Below are positions 48,674 through 59,355 of a stretch of 64,000 bases of DNA, one piece after another. Source of the stretch: Vibrio sp. SCSIO 43136 (GTDB taxonomy: Bacteria; Pseudomonadota; Gammaproteobacteria; Enterobacterales; Vibrionaceae). Both the position numbers and the translations under genes were made by a program. The stretch is from positions 62,001 through 126,000 of the forward strand of contig NZ_CP071848.1 in NCBI RefSeq assembly GCF_023716565.1, read 5' to 3'. The notes under the pieces are model-generated. The model saw nothing but the letters and a program-made list of their open reading frames with translations. It was not told the DNA's origin and ran no database searches. Position 1 is the stretch's first letter; each line of letters starts with the position of its first letter.

Positions 48674-49531
48674 ATGATTAGCACCAAAGTGCGTGCTTAT
48701 TGCCAATTGATGCGTCTTGACCGTCCGATTGGCTCTCTGCTTTTGTTGTGGCCTACCTTATGGGCACTGTTGCTCGCAGCCGATGGCCTGCCAGATTGGA
48801 ACGTGTTATTGGTGTTTATCGCTGGGGTATTCCTGATGCGCTCGGCAGGTTGTGTGATCAACGATTACGCCGACCGAAATTTTGACGGGCACGTGAAACG
48901 TACTCAGTCACGTCCGCTACCTTCCGGGTTAGTTTCTGCGCAAGAGGCCTTGTTGTTGTTCGTGGTACTCGCCTTACTATCGTTTGTATTAGTGTTGAGT
49001 ATGAATGCGCTGACCATCAAGCTGTCGTTTGCTGGTATTGCTTTGGCCTTTATATACCCATTTATGAAGCGCTTTACTCACTTACCGCAACTGTTTTTAG
49101 GGTTGGCATTTAGTTGGGCGATTCCTATGGCGTGGGCAGCACAGGCCGATGCCTTGCCTTCTGAAGTATGGTTACTGTTTGTGATTAACGCTTTATGGAC
49201 GATCGCCTACGACACTCAGTATGCGATGGTTGATCGAGATGATGACCTAAAAATCGGAATAAAATCGACGGCGATAATGTTTGGCCGCTTTGACAAATTG
49301 ATCATCGGCCTATTACAGCTTGTCGTGATTGCTATGTTGATTGGCCTCGGAGAGTTGCTCGCTTTGGGCAGTGTATTCTATTGGGCAGTACTAGTTGCCG
49401 CAGGCTTGTTTGTCTACCAGCAGTGGTTGATCCGTGGTCGAGAGCGAGACGCTTGTTTCACTGCTTTTCTCAACAACAACTATGTAGGTATGGTGCTGAC
49501 CTTTGGTTTGGTCATCAATGCTTTCATGTAG
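48674..49531 (+). CDS. ubiA: 4-hydroxybenzoate polyprenyltransferase UbiA
   Basis: 285-residue membrane prenyltransferase attaching the octaprenyl chain to 4-hydroxybenzoate. Two Asp-rich motifs are visible: [15 protein letters not shown] (about 64-78) and [13 protein letters not shown] (about 179-191), within about nine membrane helices. Cotranscribed with ubiC; UbiD at the window start acts on its product. A strong terminator follows. Confidence 0.96.
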   Translation: MISTKVRAYCQLMRLDRPIGSLLLLWPTLWALLLAADGLPDWNVLLVFIAGVFLMRSAGCVINDYADRNFDGHVKRTQSRPLPSGLVSAQEALLLFVVLALLSFVLVLSMNALTIKLSFAGIALAFIYPFMKRFTHLPQLFLGLAFSWAIPMAWAAQADALPSEVWLLFVINALWTIAYDTQYAMVDRDDDLKIGIKSTAIMFGRFDKLIIGLLQLVVIAMLIGLGELLALGSVFYWAVLVAAGLFVYQQWLIRGRERDACFTAFLNNNYVGMVLTFGLVINAFM

Positions 49532-49552
49532 GGTTTGCCCTGCAAAATGAAG

Positions 49553-49587
49553 ATATAAAAAAGGGGCGAATCGCCCCTTTTTTATAT
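49553..49587. terminator. Bidirectional terminator between ubiA and plsB
   Basis: Arms of 17 bases, ATATAAAAAAGGGGCGA and its exact complement, around one base. GC core with A and T tracts for both genes. Confidence 0.93.
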
Positions 49588-49603
49588 AAAGTCCTGTATC
49601 GGA

Positions 49604-52039
49604 TTACTCGTCTTCAAGACTGTCTTGGTAAAGACTTTCTTGAATGGTGAGCTTCACTTCCACCGACACCATGCTACTTAGTAGATCAGCCAGTTGCTGC
49701 GTCTTGGCAAGGTCACACTCCCCTTCACGGCTCACATAGCCTTGTTGCTTCAAGGTATTGAACAAGGTGGTAAACACCCCTTTATCGAAGAACTCTGGAG
49801 CATTGATTCCATGCAGTTGGCCAAGGCGTTGTGCCAGTTGCTGACTCTTTTGCTCAAGATCGGCTTTGCTCAGCTCAGGATTTGCCACCAATTGATTGAC
49901 GGCGATAGAGTAGCGCTGCATGGTTTCCATACTGGTGCGAGATAGCAATAGCATGGTTTGGATCTTAGCTTGATTCATGGTGACTTGGTCAACACTGCGG
50001 GTGATTAACTCTTGGCGCTCAAGCTCAGTAGTGATTTGCTCAACGACCGCTTGCAGTTCACCTTCTTCGTAACGAAGGAAAAGCTCCTTCTTCAGGAATG
50101 GGTAAAGCATCGCAACACAGCGATGGATTTCTGCCATATTCATGCTTTGGCGCTGCACAAGCAGTTGGGCAATTAAAGATGGCAAGATCAACATATGGAT
50201 GATGTTGTTGCGGTAGTAAGTCATTAGCACTGACTGGTGACGGTCAAGAGAGATCACATCCCCCATGCTGTCCGCTTCAATGATGAACTTATCTAGGCTC
50301 TCCGCATGTTCAACCAACTCATGGGCACTTTTATCAGGTACGGTGCTGGTTGGAGAGTAGGGCGCACCACGCAGCAGTTGCAAGTAACACTCGATTTGCG
50401 CTTCTAGCGTGTCACGAGATAGTGCGCGTTGACGAGATGCCAGTAATGCCGTTGCACACAAGGTTAAAGCGTTTGCGGCTGCAGCATCGTTGATATGAGT
50501 CATCATCTTATCTGCAAGTTGGTTGACGACTGGCGTCATCCATTGTGGCTTTTGCGACTCGACGGCATCGATTTCACTGGTCCAGCTTGGCGCATGCTCA
50601 TTGAGGTATTGGTTGAGCTGAATCGGCTCACCAAAGTTTACATAGCCTTGGCCAAAGTTACGTAGTTTGCGAATCGTACGGATCACAAGGCCCGCATTTT
50701 CTTTCTCTTTGCGTTTACCACGTAGCTCTTTAGCGTAAGTACTGACTTCCATCACGTGCTCGTATCCGATGTACACCGGTACTAAGGTCACAGGACGGTT
50801 TAGACCACGCAGCATGGCTTGTATAGTCATCGCCAGCATGCCCGTTTTTGCCGGAAGCAGACGACCTGTTCGAGAGCGGCCACCTTCGCTGAAGTACTCT
50901 ACCGAATAACCTTTGGCAAATAGCTCGGCTAAGTACTCACGGAAAATGGTCGAGTAGAGTTTATTGCCCTTGAACGAGCGACGGATAAAGAATGCACCAC
51001 CACGGCGGAAAATTGGCCCCGCTGGGAAGAAGTTTAAGTTGATGCCTGCAGCAATGTGCGGCGGCACCATGCCTTCTTGATAAAGTACGTAGGAAAGCAG
51101 CAGGTAATCCATGTGACTGCGGTGACATGGTACATAGACGATCTCATGGCCGTCTTGTGCAAGGCGACGTACCGCTGCTGCATTATTAATGTTTAAGCCT
51201 TGATAAAGTCGGTTCCACAGCCAACCAAGAATTCGGTCACCATTCTTCACCAATGAGTATGAGAAGTTAGCGGCGATCTCATCCATGATGGCGTGCGCTT
51301 CTTTTTGTGCTTTCTCAATGGAGATGTTTTTGCTGCTGGCTTCATCTTCAATTGCTTTTTTGATCGCTTCAGATTTTAGTAGGCGATTAAACAGCACTTG
51401 GCGGTTAGGAAGGTTTGGACCAGAAGCGGCAAGCTTTTGACGTGAAAAGTGAATGCGAGCAACACGGGCCAGTTTATGGGCGATGTTCTCATCAACACCA
51501 TGATGATCAGCCATGTAGCGTAGTGATACGACCGGGCTGAATCGGACCATGCAATCACGACCTGAGGCTAAGGTTGCCCACATTTTCTGCGGACCATTTA
51601 GCGCTTCAAGGTAGGGTTTCTGACGATCCTCTTTACCTGGCTTTCGTCCCCACATCACTGTGATTGGCAGCATTTGTACGTCGAGGTCTTTGCTCTGGGC
51701 ATGTAATTGAAGTAGCTCAGAGAACAGGGATACGGACTCTTGTGGTGCGTCACTGTCGGTTTGCATCACCGTTGGACGAGATGCAATGAAGACGAAGCGG
51801 CCGAAAGACTTGCCGTTAATTTCCAGTGGCGAGAGTGGGTCTGGCAAGCCTGACTCTAGCGCATATCTCTGTAGCGTTAACAGATCGACGTTAGAGCGAA
51901 ACGGCAATGCATAGACAATCGGTTTGGATACGTCGATGCCCAGATCTTCCACAGGGTTAGACGGAATCGTATTACCCTTTACTAAAACCGATAAAGGAAG
52001 CTTTAGTAAAGAGCGGGAAAAGGTGTCTCCAGAAGACAT
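49604..52039 (-). CDS. plsB: Glycerol-3-phosphate acyltransferase PlsB
   Basis: 811-residue inner-membrane enzyme acylating sn-glycerol-3-phosphate, the first step of phospholipid synthesis. The catalytic H-x4-D motif is [10 protein letters not shown] (about 305-314), with GAFFIRRSF (about 352) and [13 protein letters not shown] (about 384-396) for substrate binding. ATG 52039 ([22 protein letters not shown]) agrees with the family; an ATG 46 codons upstream adds residues unlike the family. Divergent from lexA. Confidence 0.96.
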   Translation of the reverse strand: MSSGDTFSRSLLKLPLSVLVKGNTIPSNPVEDLGIDVSKPIVYALPFRSNVDLLTLQRYALESGLPDPLSPLEINGKSFGRFVFIASRPTVMQTDSDAPQESVSLFSELLQLHAQSKDLDVQMLPITVMWGRKPGKEDRQKPYLEALNGPQKMWATLASGRDCMVRFSPVVSLRYMADHHGVDENIAHKLARVARIHFSRQKLAASGPNLPNRQVLFNRLLKSEAIKKAIEDEASSKNISIEKAQKEAHAIMDEIAANFSYSLVKNGDRILGWLWNRLYQGLNINNAAAVRRLAQDGHEIVYVPCHRSHMDYLLLSYVLYQEGMVPPHIAAGINLNFFPAGPIFRRGGAFFIRRSFKGNKLYSTIFREYLAELFAKGYSVEYFSEGGRSRTGRLLPAKTGMLAMTIQAMLRGLNRPVTLVPVYIGYEHVMEVSTYAKELRGKRKEKENAGLVIRTIRKLRNFGQGYVNFGEPIQLNQYLNEHAPSWTSEIDAVESQKPQWMTPVVNQLADKMMTHINDAAAANALTLCATALLASRQRALSRDTLEAQIECYLQLLRGAPYSPTSTVPDKSAHELVEHAESLDKFIIEADSMGDVISLDRHQSVLMTYYRNNIIHMLILPSLIAQLLVQRQSMNMAEIHRCVAMLYPFLKKELFLRYEEGELQAVVEQITTELERQELITRSVDQVTMNQAKIQTMLLLSRTSMETMQRYSIAVNQLVANPELSKADLEQKSQQLAQRLGQLHGINAPEFFDKGVFTTLFNTLKQQGYVSREGECDLAKTQQLADLLSSMVSVEVKLTIQESLYQDSLEDE

Positions 52040-52277
52040 ACTGTTCTCTGCCTCGATTAGGTTTACATGACAGGTTACACCCCGCCACCAAAAAATGCGC
52101 AGCAAGGATACCAGAAACTGGTCTAACCTTTGATAGCTTGTGTAAAGAAAGTCACCACCTTTATTGATTTGTCTCATGAGCTAAGAAGGTTACGCCTCAT
52201 AGCCTAGCTCAATAATTAGGAGATTAGGTTTAAAAACAGTTAAAAAATAAACAATTGGCTTTTCAATTCCAATATCA

Positions 52278-52293
52278 CTGGATATACTCACAG
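52278..52293 (+). promoter_or_regulatory. LexA binding site 1 (SOS box)
   Basis: CTGGATATACTCACAG departs from the consensus CTGT-N8-ACAG at one position only. It covers a possible -10 TATACT (52283-52288) of lexA, so binding would block the promoter. Confidence 0.8.
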
Positions 52294-52297
52294 TTAA

Positions 52298-52313
52298 CTG
52301 TATAAACAGACAG
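52298..52313 (+). promoter_or_regulatory. LexA binding site 2 (SOS box)
   Basis: CTGT-ATAAACAG-ACAG is a full match to CTGT-N8-ACAG, centred 20 bases from box 1 and 10 bases before the lexA start. Two tandem boxes repeat the autoregulated E. coli lexA layout. Confidence 0.9.
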
Positions 52314-52322
52314 GTGACTGTA

Positions 52323-52943
52323 ATGAAAGAGCTGACGCCACGCCAGAAGCAAGTCTTTGAGTTAATCAAAGACAAGATAGAAGTATCAGGGATGCCACCG
52401 ACTCGTGCTGAAATCGCGAAAGAGCTCGGCTTCCGATCTGCCAATGCGGCAGAAGAGCACCTTAAAGCGCTCGCACGTAAAAACGTTATCGAAATCATTC
52501 CGGGGGCTTCCCGTGGTATTCGAGTGGTTGCGAATGACGATGATCAAACCGAGGATGGATTACCTCTGATTGGTCAGGTGGCTGCGGGTGAACCTATCTT
52601 GGCGCAAGAGCACGTAGAAACGCATTACCAAGTTGACCCTTCGATGTTCAAGCCGCAAGCTGATTTCTTGTTACGTGTTAACGGCATGAGTATGAAAGAC
52701 ATTGGTATCCTTGATGGAGACCTGCTTGCTGTGCACAAAACGCAAGATGTGCGTGATGGTCAGGTCGTGGTGGCGCGTGTAGAAGAAGATGTGACGGTAA
52801 AACGTTTGGAGCGCAAAGGCTCAACCGTATTACTGCACGCAGAGAATGAAGAGTTCGAGCCGATTAAAGTCGATCTTACTTGCCAAGAGTTAAACATTGA
52901 AGGTCTTGCTGTTGGCGTGATCCGAAATGCGACTTGGATGTAA
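52323..52943 (+). CDS. lexA: SOS repressor LexA
   Basis: 206-residue repressor of DNA-damage genes. The N-terminal winged helix (about 1-70) has [26 protein letters not shown] as recognition region. The self-cleavage bond is Ala88-Gly89 (QVAAGEP) and the catalytic pair is Ser123 (NGMSMKD) and Lys160 (DVTVKRLER). ATG 52323 is chosen over an in-frame GTG at 52314, which would put the start against SOS box 2 and lengthen the family N-terminus. A Fur-like box follows the gene. Confidence 0.97.
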   Translation: MKELTPRQKQVFELIKDKIEVSGMPPTRAEIAKELGFRSANAAEEHLKALARKNVIEIIPGASRGIRVVANDDDQTEDGLPLIGQVAAGEPILAQEHVETHYQVDPSMFKPQADFLLRVNGMSMKDIGILDGDLLAVHKTQDVRDGQVVVARVEEDVTVKRLERKGSTVLLHAENEEFEPIKVDLTCQELNIEGLAVGVIRNATWM

Positions 52944-52959
52944 TCGCACAATTATAAAG

Positions 52960-52988
52960 TTGCAAATATAAATGAGAGTCATTATCAT
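52960..52988 (+). promoter_or_regulatory. Candidate promoter with overlapping Fur box
   Basis: TTGCAA (52960-52965) and TATCAT (52983-52988), 17-base spacer. The 19 bases at 52968-52986 match 14 of 19 positions of the Fur consensus GATAATGATAATCATTATC and lie over the spacer and -10, the position expected for iron repression. Confidence 0.65.
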
Positions 52989-53014
52989 CTTTTGTGTTCA
53001 TAGGGAAGATGACA

Positions 53015-53863
53015 ATGACTCGACACCAATCTCATATACAAGCGCCATCGACTAAGCCGTCGCATTCAACTCAAGCACCTTGGCAGATCCCCATTCACCT
53101 GTTGCGTCCAATGTGGCTTCGTAGCCGAGAAAGCATGTTGGATGAAGGCTTGGTGTACGATCCAATTGCCGCTAGCGCCTGTCGCAGCTGTCATCTTTCC
53201 CCAGAATGTCAAACCTCCAACCTAGAGCAAGACCAACTGCTCTACGCCTCGATCACTCAGCTTTGTGATGAGCAGATCAGTGCATTTCTAAAACGCTACC
53301 CAGATGCTTGGGTACTCAATGTTGGGGCTGGATTAGATACCCGCTTCTATCGTTTAGATAATGGACGTTGCCATTGGATGGAGTTGGATGTGAGTGAACA
53401 CCTGCTGTGGCGACAGCGTCTGTTCCATCCGAGTGAGCGTTACCAGCTACGCTGCGGAAGCGTGACAGACTTAGGTTGGCTACAAGAACTGTCGATTTCC
53501 GATCAAGTTCCTCTATTGATTGTATGTGATGCCGCGTTATTGCAATGCACTGAAGAACAACTGGGAAAATTTATGGTTGGGTTGGCCAAACGATTCTTGC
53601 ACGCTCAATGTTGTTTCGTCGTGGCGGGCAACAAAACCAATACTTGGCTGGGCAAGAAGCTAGGCAATCAGCAATACGCTCATGGGTTGAAATCCCCTCA
53701 AGAGAGTTTCTTCCGTTGGTTGCCTTGGGCTGAGTCGGTGAGTTTGCACTCACCGCTGCACAACAAACGCTGCTTACGTTGGAAACCGTGGCAGCGTTGG
53801 TTGGCAAAGTTAAGTCATCAGGCGCATGCCTATACGCCTGTTGTGTTGCGGATGCGTTGGTAG
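53015..53863 (+). CDS. LCM-family SAM methyltransferase, probably Fur regulated
   Basis: 282 residues of the leucine-carboxyl-methyltransferase (PPM1) superfamily. WVLNVGAGLDTRFYRLD (about 97-113) is the SAM-binding loop, preceded by the LLYASITQ region. An N-terminal cluster CRSCHLSPEC (about 48-57) gives C-x2-C-x5-C, which could bind metal or iron-sulfur. Some bacterial members methylate small molecules; the substrate is unknown. ATG 53015 is preferred over ATG 53009 (spacing from AGGGAAG too short) and GTG 52994. Promoter with Fur box just upstream. Convergent with sthA. Confidence 0.8.
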   Translation: MTRHQSHIQAPSTKPSHSTQAPWQIPIHLLRPMWLRSRESMLDEGLVYDPIAASACRSCHLSPECQTSNLEQDQLLYASITQLCDEQISAFLKRYPDAWVLNVGAGLDTRFYRLDNGRCHWMELDVSEHLLWRQRLFHPSERYQLRCGSVTDLGWLQELSISDQVPLLIVCDAALLQCTEEQLGKFMVGLAKRFLHAQCCFVVAGNKTNTWLGKKLGNQQYAHGLKSPQESFFRWLPWAESVSLHSPLHNKRCLRWKPWQRWLAKLSHQAHAYTPVVLRMRW

Positions 53864-53864
53864 C

Positions 53865-55262
53865 TTAAAACAGTCTATTGAGTCCGTTTAACGCTGCCAC
53901 ACGGTAGGCTTCTGCCATGGTTGGATAGTTGAAGGTGGTGTTGACGAAGTACTCGATGGTATTTGCTTCGCCTTTTTGCTCCATGATCGCCTGTCCGATA
54001 TGAATGATCTCTGCCGCACGCTCACCAAAACAGTGAATCCCTAAAATTTCTTTGGTTTCACGGTGGAATAGGATTTTTAGCGAGCCGATATCTTTGCCAG
54101 CAATTTGCGCTCGAGCTAAGTGTTTGAACGATGCTCTGCCGACTTCATACGGAACTTTTGCTGCCGTCAGTTCTTGCTCTGTTTTACCTACCGAGCTGAT
54201 CTCAGGGATCGTGTAGATCCCTGTTGGGATATCTTCGATCAAGTAGTTGTCATTCTGACCATGTACGATCGCCTGAGCGACAAAACGACCTTGGTCATAA
54301 GCAGCGCTAGCAAGGCTTGGGTAACCAATCACATCGCCCACCGCATAGATATGGTCGACTTCCGTTTGGTAGTTTTTGTTTACTTTGAGCTGACCACGAG
54401 AGTCTGGGGTTAAGCCGACATTATCCAGCCCTAGCTTATCGGTATTACCTGTACGACCATTCGCATATAAGATGCAGTCGGCGCGCATTTTCTTACCAGA
54501 CTCAAGGTGCACAATAACACCTTCGTCAGTCCCCTCGATTTTTTCATAAGTTTCGTCGTTGCGAATAATCACACCACTGTTCCAGAAGTGGTAAGAGAGA
54601 GCGTCGGAAACTTCATTGTCGAGGAAAGACAATAAGCGGTCACGGGTATTGATAAGGTCTGTTTTGACATCAAGGCCACGGAAAATTGAGGCGTACTCAC
54701 AACCGATAACACCCGCACCATAGATAATGATGTGGCGAGGGTCGTGCTCTAGTGACAAGATAGAGTCACTGTCGTAGATACGGTCATGGGTAAAGTCGAC
54801 ATCGGCTGGGCGATACGGGCGAGAGCCTGTGGCAATGACAAACTTGTCGGCACTGTATTGATCAACGCTGCCATCTGCTTGAGTGACTGCAACCGTATTG
54901 GTGTCGATAAATTTGGCTTCGCCAAAAATGAGTTGGCACTCGTTACGGTCATAAAATCCCTGACGCATACGAGTTTGCTTATCGATGACCGTTTTCGCAT
55001 GACCTAGAATGGTTGAGAAAGTGGCATGAAGGCTGGTGTTGTTGTGGCAAAAGAGAGGGTTGTTGTTGAACTCAATAATACGGCTCACCGCATGACGCAA
55101 TGCTTTGGATGGGATGGTGCCCCAGTGAGTACACCCACCACCAACGGTCGGTTCACGCTCAATGATAGCCACATTCAAGCCCTGCTTAGTTAGGCCCATA
55201 GCTGCCCCTTCACCTCCGGGGCCACTACCAATCACAATTGCATCAAAATGAGTTACGGTCAT
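53865..55262 (-). CDS. sthA: Soluble pyridine nucleotide transhydrogenase SthA
   Basis: 465-residue flavoprotein converting NADPH and NAD+ to NADP+ and NADH. FAD-binding [18 protein letters not shown] is at the N-terminus; the redox-active Cys pair of relatives reads [15 protein letters not shown], with one Cys replaced by Thr-type residues as in E. coli SthA. NAD-binding [16 protein letters not shown] and C-terminal [18 protein letters not shown] complete it. Start 55262 gives the family N-terminus; the ribosome site AAAGGA is close (1 base), so the start could be slightly different. Convergent with the methyltransferase gene. Confidence 0.96.
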   Translation of the reverse strand: MTVTHFDAIVIGSGPGGEGAAMGLTKQGLNVAIIEREPTVGGGCTHWGTIPSKALRHAVSRIIEFNNNPLFCHNNTSLHATFSTILGHAKTVIDKQTRMRQGFYDRNECQLIFGEAKFIDTNTVAVTQADGSVDQYSADKFVIATGSRPYRPADVDFTHDRIYDSDSILSLEHDPRHIIIYGAGVIGCEYASIFRGLDVKTDLINTRDRLLSFLDNEVSDALSYHFWNSGVIIRNDETYEKIEGTDEGVIVHLESGKKMRADCILYANGRTGNTDKLGLDNVGLTPDSRGQLKVNKNYQTEVDHIYAVGDVIGYPSLASAAYDQGRFVAQAIVHGQNDNYLIEDIPTGIYTIPEISSVGKTEQELTAAKVPYEVGRASFKHLARAQIAGKDIGSLKILFHRETKEILGIHCFGERAAEIIHIGQAIMEQKGEANTIEYFVNTTFNYPTMAEAYRVAALNGLNRLF

Positions 55263-55372
55263 ATCCTTTGCCCTTTTTATTTTTGTTAACATTGCGTTAG
55301 CTATTGTAGTGATCCTGTTGATTACGAACAACTCAAGCCCCTGCCTCACATCACGCCACAGAAATTTAAATA

Positions 55373-55406
55373 CAAAAAAAGCTCCTTTACCGAAGCAAAA
55401 GAGCTC
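55373..55406 (-). terminator. Terminator of the COG2509 flavoprotein gene
   Basis: On the minus strand AGCTCTTTTGC-TTCG-GTAAAGGAGCT forms an 11-bp stem (two wobbles) with a UUCG-type tetraloop, then seven T. It sits beyond the heptamer repeat, so the repeat is transcribed. Confidence 0.85.
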
Positions 55407-55412
55407 TAATCC

Positions 55413-55502
55413 TACCGATTACCGATTACCGATTACCGATTACCGATTACCGATTACCGATTACCGATTACCGATTACCGATTACCGATTACCGATTACC
55501 GA
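55413..55502. repeat. Perfect tandem heptanucleotide repeat TACCGAT, 12.9 copies
   Basis: Twelve exact 7-base units plus TACCGA, 90 bases without a mismatch. It lies 2 bases beyond the stop of the flavoprotein gene and before its terminator, hence in the 3' untranslated region. Uninterrupted repeats of this size change copy number by slippage, so it is a ready strain marker. Confidence 0.97.
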
Positions 55503-55504
55503 GG

Positions 55505-57121
55505 TTATTCATTTTCCAGATCTGCAACCATGGCTTTAGATAGTGCTTCCGCAACCTTGATGCCATCAATGCCCGCTGACAAGATACCGCCAGCGTAACC
55601 TGCGCCTTCACCAGCTGGGTAGAAACCTTTTAGGTTAACGCTCTGGAAGTCTTTGCCACGTTTGATGCAAACCGGTGAGGAAGTACGGGTTTCAACACCT
55701 GTAAGTAGTGCGTCTTCGCTAGCAAAGCCTTTGATCTTACGGTCGAAGGCAGGAATTGCTTCACGGATCGCTTCAATCGCAAAGTCAGGCAGTGCTTTGG
55801 AGATGTCGGTAAGGTGAATACCCGGTGTGAACGAAGGTTCAACATCACCAATGGCACTTGGATCGCGCCCTTTAAGGAAGTCACCAACTTTCTGCGCTGG
55901 TGCATCATAGGTTTCGCCGCCAAGAACGTAAGCACCCGACTCAAGTTTGCGTTGCAGCTCGATACCTGCCAGTGGGTGTTCTGGGTAGTCACGCTCAGGG
56001 TCGATACCAACAACGATGGCCGCATTGGCGTTACGTTCTGCACGAGAGTATTGGCTCATACCGTTGGTTACGACACGATTTTCTTCCGATGTCGCTGCAA
56101 CGACAGTACCGCCAGGACACATACAGAAGCTGTATACAGTACGGCCGTTCTTACAGTGATGCACCAGTTTGTAGTCAGCAGCGCCTAGGATTGGGTTACC
56201 AGCGTTAGGACCAAAGCGAGCTTCATCGATCATTGATTGTTTGTGTTCGATACGGAAACCCACTGAGAATGGCTTCGCTTCCATAAATACACCACGATCG
56301 TACAGCATTTCAAACGTATCACGTGCACTATGACCTACCGCCAGTACGACGTAGCGAGATTTGATCTCTTCGCCATTCGATAGCGTCAGGCCTGTGATTT
56401 GTTCGCCTTCCATATGGATATCATCCACACGAGTGCTGAAGCGAATCTCACCCCCCAGCTCGATGATTTTTGCACGCATCTTCTCAATCATGGTGACCAG
56501 TTTAAAGGTACCAATGTGCGGCTTACTCACGTAGAGGATTTCCTCAGGTGCACCAGCAGCAACGAACTCATTGACTACCTTACGGCCGTAGAAGTTTGGA
56601 TCTTTCACTTGGCTGTATAGCTTGCCATCAGAGAAAGTACCAGCGCCACCTTCACCAAATTGCACGTTTGATTCGGTGTTAAGGGTGCGCTTACGCCAGA
56701 AGCCGAAGGTATCTTTGGTGCGCTCACGCACCTCTTTACCACGTTCCACCACGATAGGTTTGAAACCTGCCTGTGCCAGGATAAGCGCTGCGAATAGACC
56801 ACAAGGGCCAAAGCCGATCACTACTGGGCGCTCGGTTAAGTTCTCTGGTGCTTTTGCGACGAACTTGTACTCCATATCTGGAGTCTGCTTTACATGTGGG
56901 TCGTTGCTGAACTGCTCTAGCAGCTGCGCTTCGTTCTCAACGATAACATCGAGAGTGTAGATCAGCAGGATATGAGTTTTCTTACGAGCATCATAGCCAC
57001 GTTTAAATACATTGTAAGAGATAACTTGATCTTCAGAGATACCAAGTTTCTTGGTAATGGCGGCGGTGAGCGCCTCTTCTTCGTGATCAAGAGGAAGCTT
57101 GATTTCGTTTAAACGTATCAT
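55505..57121 (-). CDS. COG2509 FAD-dependent oxidoreductase
   Basis: 538-residue flavoprotein of the NAD-utilising dehydrogenase group (COG2509, GG-reductase-like). An N-terminal domain (about 1-95) precedes the FAD motif VVIGFGPCGLFAALILAQAGFKPIVVERG (about 101-129). NVQFGEGGAGTFSDGKLYSQVKDP (about 153-176) and C-terminal GFYPAGEGAGYAGGILSAGIDGIKVAEAL are typical of the family. Its substrate is unknown. The stop is followed after 2 bases by the heptamer repeat and then the terminator. Confidence 0.9.
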   Translation of the reverse strand: MIRLNEIKLPLDHEEEALTAAITKKLGISEDQVISYNVFKRGYDARKKTHILLIYTLDVIVENEAQLLEQFSNDPHVKQTPDMEYKFVAKAPENLTERPVVIGFGPCGLFAALILAQAGFKPIVVERGKEVRERTKDTFGFWRKRTLNTESNVQFGEGGAGTFSDGKLYSQVKDPNFYGRKVVNEFVAAGAPEEILYVSKPHIGTFKLVTMIEKMRAKIIELGGEIRFSTRVDDIHMEGEQITGLTLSNGEEIKSRYVVLAVGHSARDTFEMLYDRGVFMEAKPFSVGFRIEHKQSMIDEARFGPNAGNPILGAADYKLVHHCKNGRTVYSFCMCPGGTVVAATSEENRVVTNGMSQYSRAERNANAAIVVGIDPERDYPEHPLAGIELQRKLESGAYVLGGETYDAPAQKVGDFLKGRDPSAIGDVEPSFTPGIHLTDISKALPDFAIEAIREAIPAFDRKIKGFASEDALLTGVETRTSSPVCIKRGKDFQSVNLKGFYPAGEGAGYAGGILSAGIDGIKVAEALSKAMVADLENE

Positions 57122-57321
57122 AGTGATGTCTCGTAGTTAGGTGTCTTAGCCACTACCGTTTTAAGGGCGGTTAGCTCACAATAGCGGCGTATTTTACGTA
57201 AAATCGGTTTATCTGTCATACTAAATCCGATAGAGCCAAGGTGTCTCAGCGTATTGAATTTTGGCTCGGGATGCGTATTATCCCCATTCTTCAATTTTGA
57301 CTAACTTAAGAGCGGATCATC

Positions 57322-57645
57322 ATGGCCTTTGTCGTAACCGATAACTGCATCCAATGTAAATACACCGACTGTGTCGCAGTATGCCCAGCAGATGCCTTCC
57401 ACGAAGGGCCAAACTTTATGGTGATCAATCCAATCGAGTGCATCGATTGTGGTTTATGCGTGTTCGAGTGTGATGCGCAAGCAATCTTCCAAGAAGATGA
57501 AGTGCCTGAAGATCAAAAAGTCTACATTGAGCTTAATGCCGAGCTTGCTGAGCTGTGGCCGGTGCAAACCGAGGTTAAGCCCGCAATGGAAGAGGCTGAA
57601 AAGTGGAATGGTGTGCCTGATAAGTTGGGCATGCTGGAAAAGTAA
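57322..57645 (+). CDS. fdxA: 7Fe ferredoxin FdxA
   Basis: 107-residue ferredoxin with a 3Fe-4S and a 4Fe-4S site. N-terminal [14 protein letters not shown] and a second motif [11 protein letters not shown], together eight Cys and the usual Azotobacter-type long C-terminal tail. Soluble electron carrier; partner unknown. Divergent from the flavoprotein gene 200 bases away, a possible redox partner by position only. Confidence 0.94.
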   Translation: MAFVVTDNCIQCKYTDCVAVCPADAFHEGPNFMVINPIECIDCGLCVFECDAQAIFQEDEVPEDQKVYIELNAELAELWPVQTEVKPAMEEAEKWNGVPDKLGMLEK

Positions 57646-57697
57646 CCGTCATAGCGCTGTTACTTGTTTCTCAACACGACCCAACAATAACGCTATT

Positions 57698-58432
57698 TTA
57701 GCTATGCTGCCTGCGAAGGTTATCTAAGATAATTCCAGTCGCCATGGCGACATTCAGAGACTCAGCACCGCCAAACGCTGGAATCGTAATCTTATCGGTT
57801 ACACACTTAGCAGCATGCTCACGAATACCGTGAGATTCACTACCCATCAGTACAATACCTTCTGCGGCAAAGTCCGTCTTATGCACACTATCCCCTTCTA
57901 GAAAAGCGCCATAAACGGGTAGGTTAGATTGTTCCAAATAGCTAGGAAGGTCTAGCTGACTTACTGTGACTCGGCCAAAACTGCCCATGGTCGCACTGAT
58001 GGTTTTAGGGTTGTACGGGTCCGCACAATCACGACTGGCGACAATGTGCTTAATACCATACCAGTCAGCAACACGGATAATCGTGCCGAGGTTACCAGGA
58101 TCAGACACACCATCGAGTGCAATCATTAAGCCTTGGGCTTTGGGGGTCTCTGTGTTTGGGATCTCGACCACCGCAATGGCGGCATTATTACTGACAAGTG
58201 TGCTCGCCTTGGTTAAGTCATCCAGAGATGCTTCGATGCATTCAAAATTACTCAGTTCGCTGCGGTGTAGTTCAATGAACTCGTGAGTAGCAAAGATCTG
58301 TTTCACTACCAGAGTGCTATTGGCCAACTCAAGCACATTCTTCTCACCTTGCACCAGAAATAGGCCGTGCGCTTTACGCTGCTTCTTTTGGCCCAGAGCT
58401 CGAAGGAGTTTAAGTTGGTTTTTTGAAATCAT
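57698..58432 (-). CDS. SpoU/TrmH-family RNA 2'-O-methyltransferase
   Basis: 244-residue SPOUT methyltransferase, rRNA or tRNA Gm/Cm type. An L30-like substrate-binding N-terminus (about 15-90) precedes the knotted domain. Motif 1 ALDGVSDPGNLGTIIRVADWYG (about 103-124), motif 2 LMGSESHGI (about 195-203) and motif 3 IPAFGGAESLNVAMATGIILDNL (about 216-238). ATG 58432 fits the family start; a longer frame is rejected. The exact target is not evident. Divergent from fabR. Confidence 0.88.
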   Translation of the reverse strand: MISKNQLKLLRALGQKKQRKAHGLFLVQGEKNVLELANSTLVVKQIFATHEFIELHRSELSNFECIEASLDDLTKASTLVSNNAAIAVVEIPNTETPKAQGLMIALDGVSDPGNLGTIIRVADWYGIKHIVASRDCADPYNPKTISATMGSFGRVTVSQLDLPSYLEQSNLPVYGAFLEGDSVHKTDFAAEGIVLMGSESHGIREHAAKCVTDKITIPAFGGAESLNVAMATGIILDNLRRQHS

Positions 58433-58724
58433 AATCTTTCCACAGTAAAGGCGTTGCCCAGATAAAAGCGGCGGCAATTATAGAGTAAAGCCCAAGCTAA
58501 GTAAAAAGACCTCACCACGGGCTATTAAGGTAATAGAGTAAGTATTGCCTACACATATTAGCCGTGAGTGGGTAGGGCGGAAATAGAAAATTGTGAACTG
58601 GTTAAGATCTCCTAGCATTGGGCGAGTAATAAAAACTAATTGGGGTAAAGTAGGGCGACTAGCGTATCCGGTCGCTTCTTTTTCGCGGTATAGTAGACAC
58701 AGTTTGAGAGATTAGTGCTGGAAT

Positions 58725-59351
58725 ATGGGAATACGAGCTCAACAAAAAGAAAAAACACGTCGTTCGCTGATTGATGCGGCTTTTAGTCAACTAAGTGCCG
58801 ATCGCAGTTTTTCCAATTTAAGTTTGCGTGAAGTGGCGAGAGAAGCCGGTATTGCACCGACCTCTTTCTATCGCCACTTTAAAGATATGGACGAATTGGG
58901 TTTGACCATGGTGGATGAAGGCGGCTTGCTACTTCGTCAATTAATGCGTCAAGCAAGACAACGTATCGTGAAAGGCGGTAGTGTGATTCGTACGTCGGTG
59001 GAGACCTTTATGGAATTCATTGAAAGTAGCCCTAACGTATTTCGCCTGTTGTTACGTGAACGTTCGGGCACATCGGCGGCATTTCGTGCTGCGGTTGGCC
59101 GAGAGTTACACCATTTTGTTGCGGAATTAACGGATTACCTAGAAAGCACAGGACTGACCCGAGAAGAGGCTGCCATTCAGGCCGACGCTTCGGTTACGTT
59201 AGTATTTAGCTCTGGTGCGGACGCCCTTGACCTCACCACGGCTGAACGTAAAGCGCTATCAGAAAAGCTGGTGGCACAATTAAGGATCGTAGCGAAAGGT
59301 GCCGATACCTATCGCAAGGAACGTGAAACTGTCAAAAAAAGTGCAGGTTAA
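58725..59351 (+). CDS. fabR: Unsaturated fatty-acid repressor FabR
   Basis: 208-residue TetR-type repressor of fabA/fabB responding to saturated and unsaturated acyl thioesters. The N-terminal [24 protein letters not shown] (about 31-51) and [19 protein letters not shown] (about 106-124) of the ligand domain match E. coli FabR. Gene order fabR-yijD-trmA repeats E. coli. TATAGT at 58689-58694 is a possible -10; the region 58433-58724 holds no gene. Confidence 0.95.
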   Translation: MGIRAQQKEKTRRSLIDAAFSQLSADRSFSNLSLREVAREAGIAPTSFYRHFKDMDELGLTMVDEGGLLLRQLMRQARQRIVKGGSVIRTSVETFMEFIESSPNVFRLLLRERSGTSAAFRAAVGRELHHFVAELTDYLESTGLTREEAAIQADASVTLVFSSGADALDLTTAERKALSEKLVAQLRIVAKGADTYRKERETVKKSAG

Positions 59352-59355
59352 AATT

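Noticed and set aside
52040..52177. 46-codon N-terminal extension of plsB
   Set aside because: The added residues are not shared with the family; ATG 52039 fits.
55413..55502. Possible CRISPR array
   Set aside because: Units are 7 bases with no spacers and no cas genes are nearby; it is a simple tandem repeat.
55309..55539. Open frame encoding a YRLPITD heptad array
   Set aside because: It is only the translation of the TACCGAT repeat, which has no stop in that frame; the ends lie in sthA upstream sequence and the flavoprotein gene.
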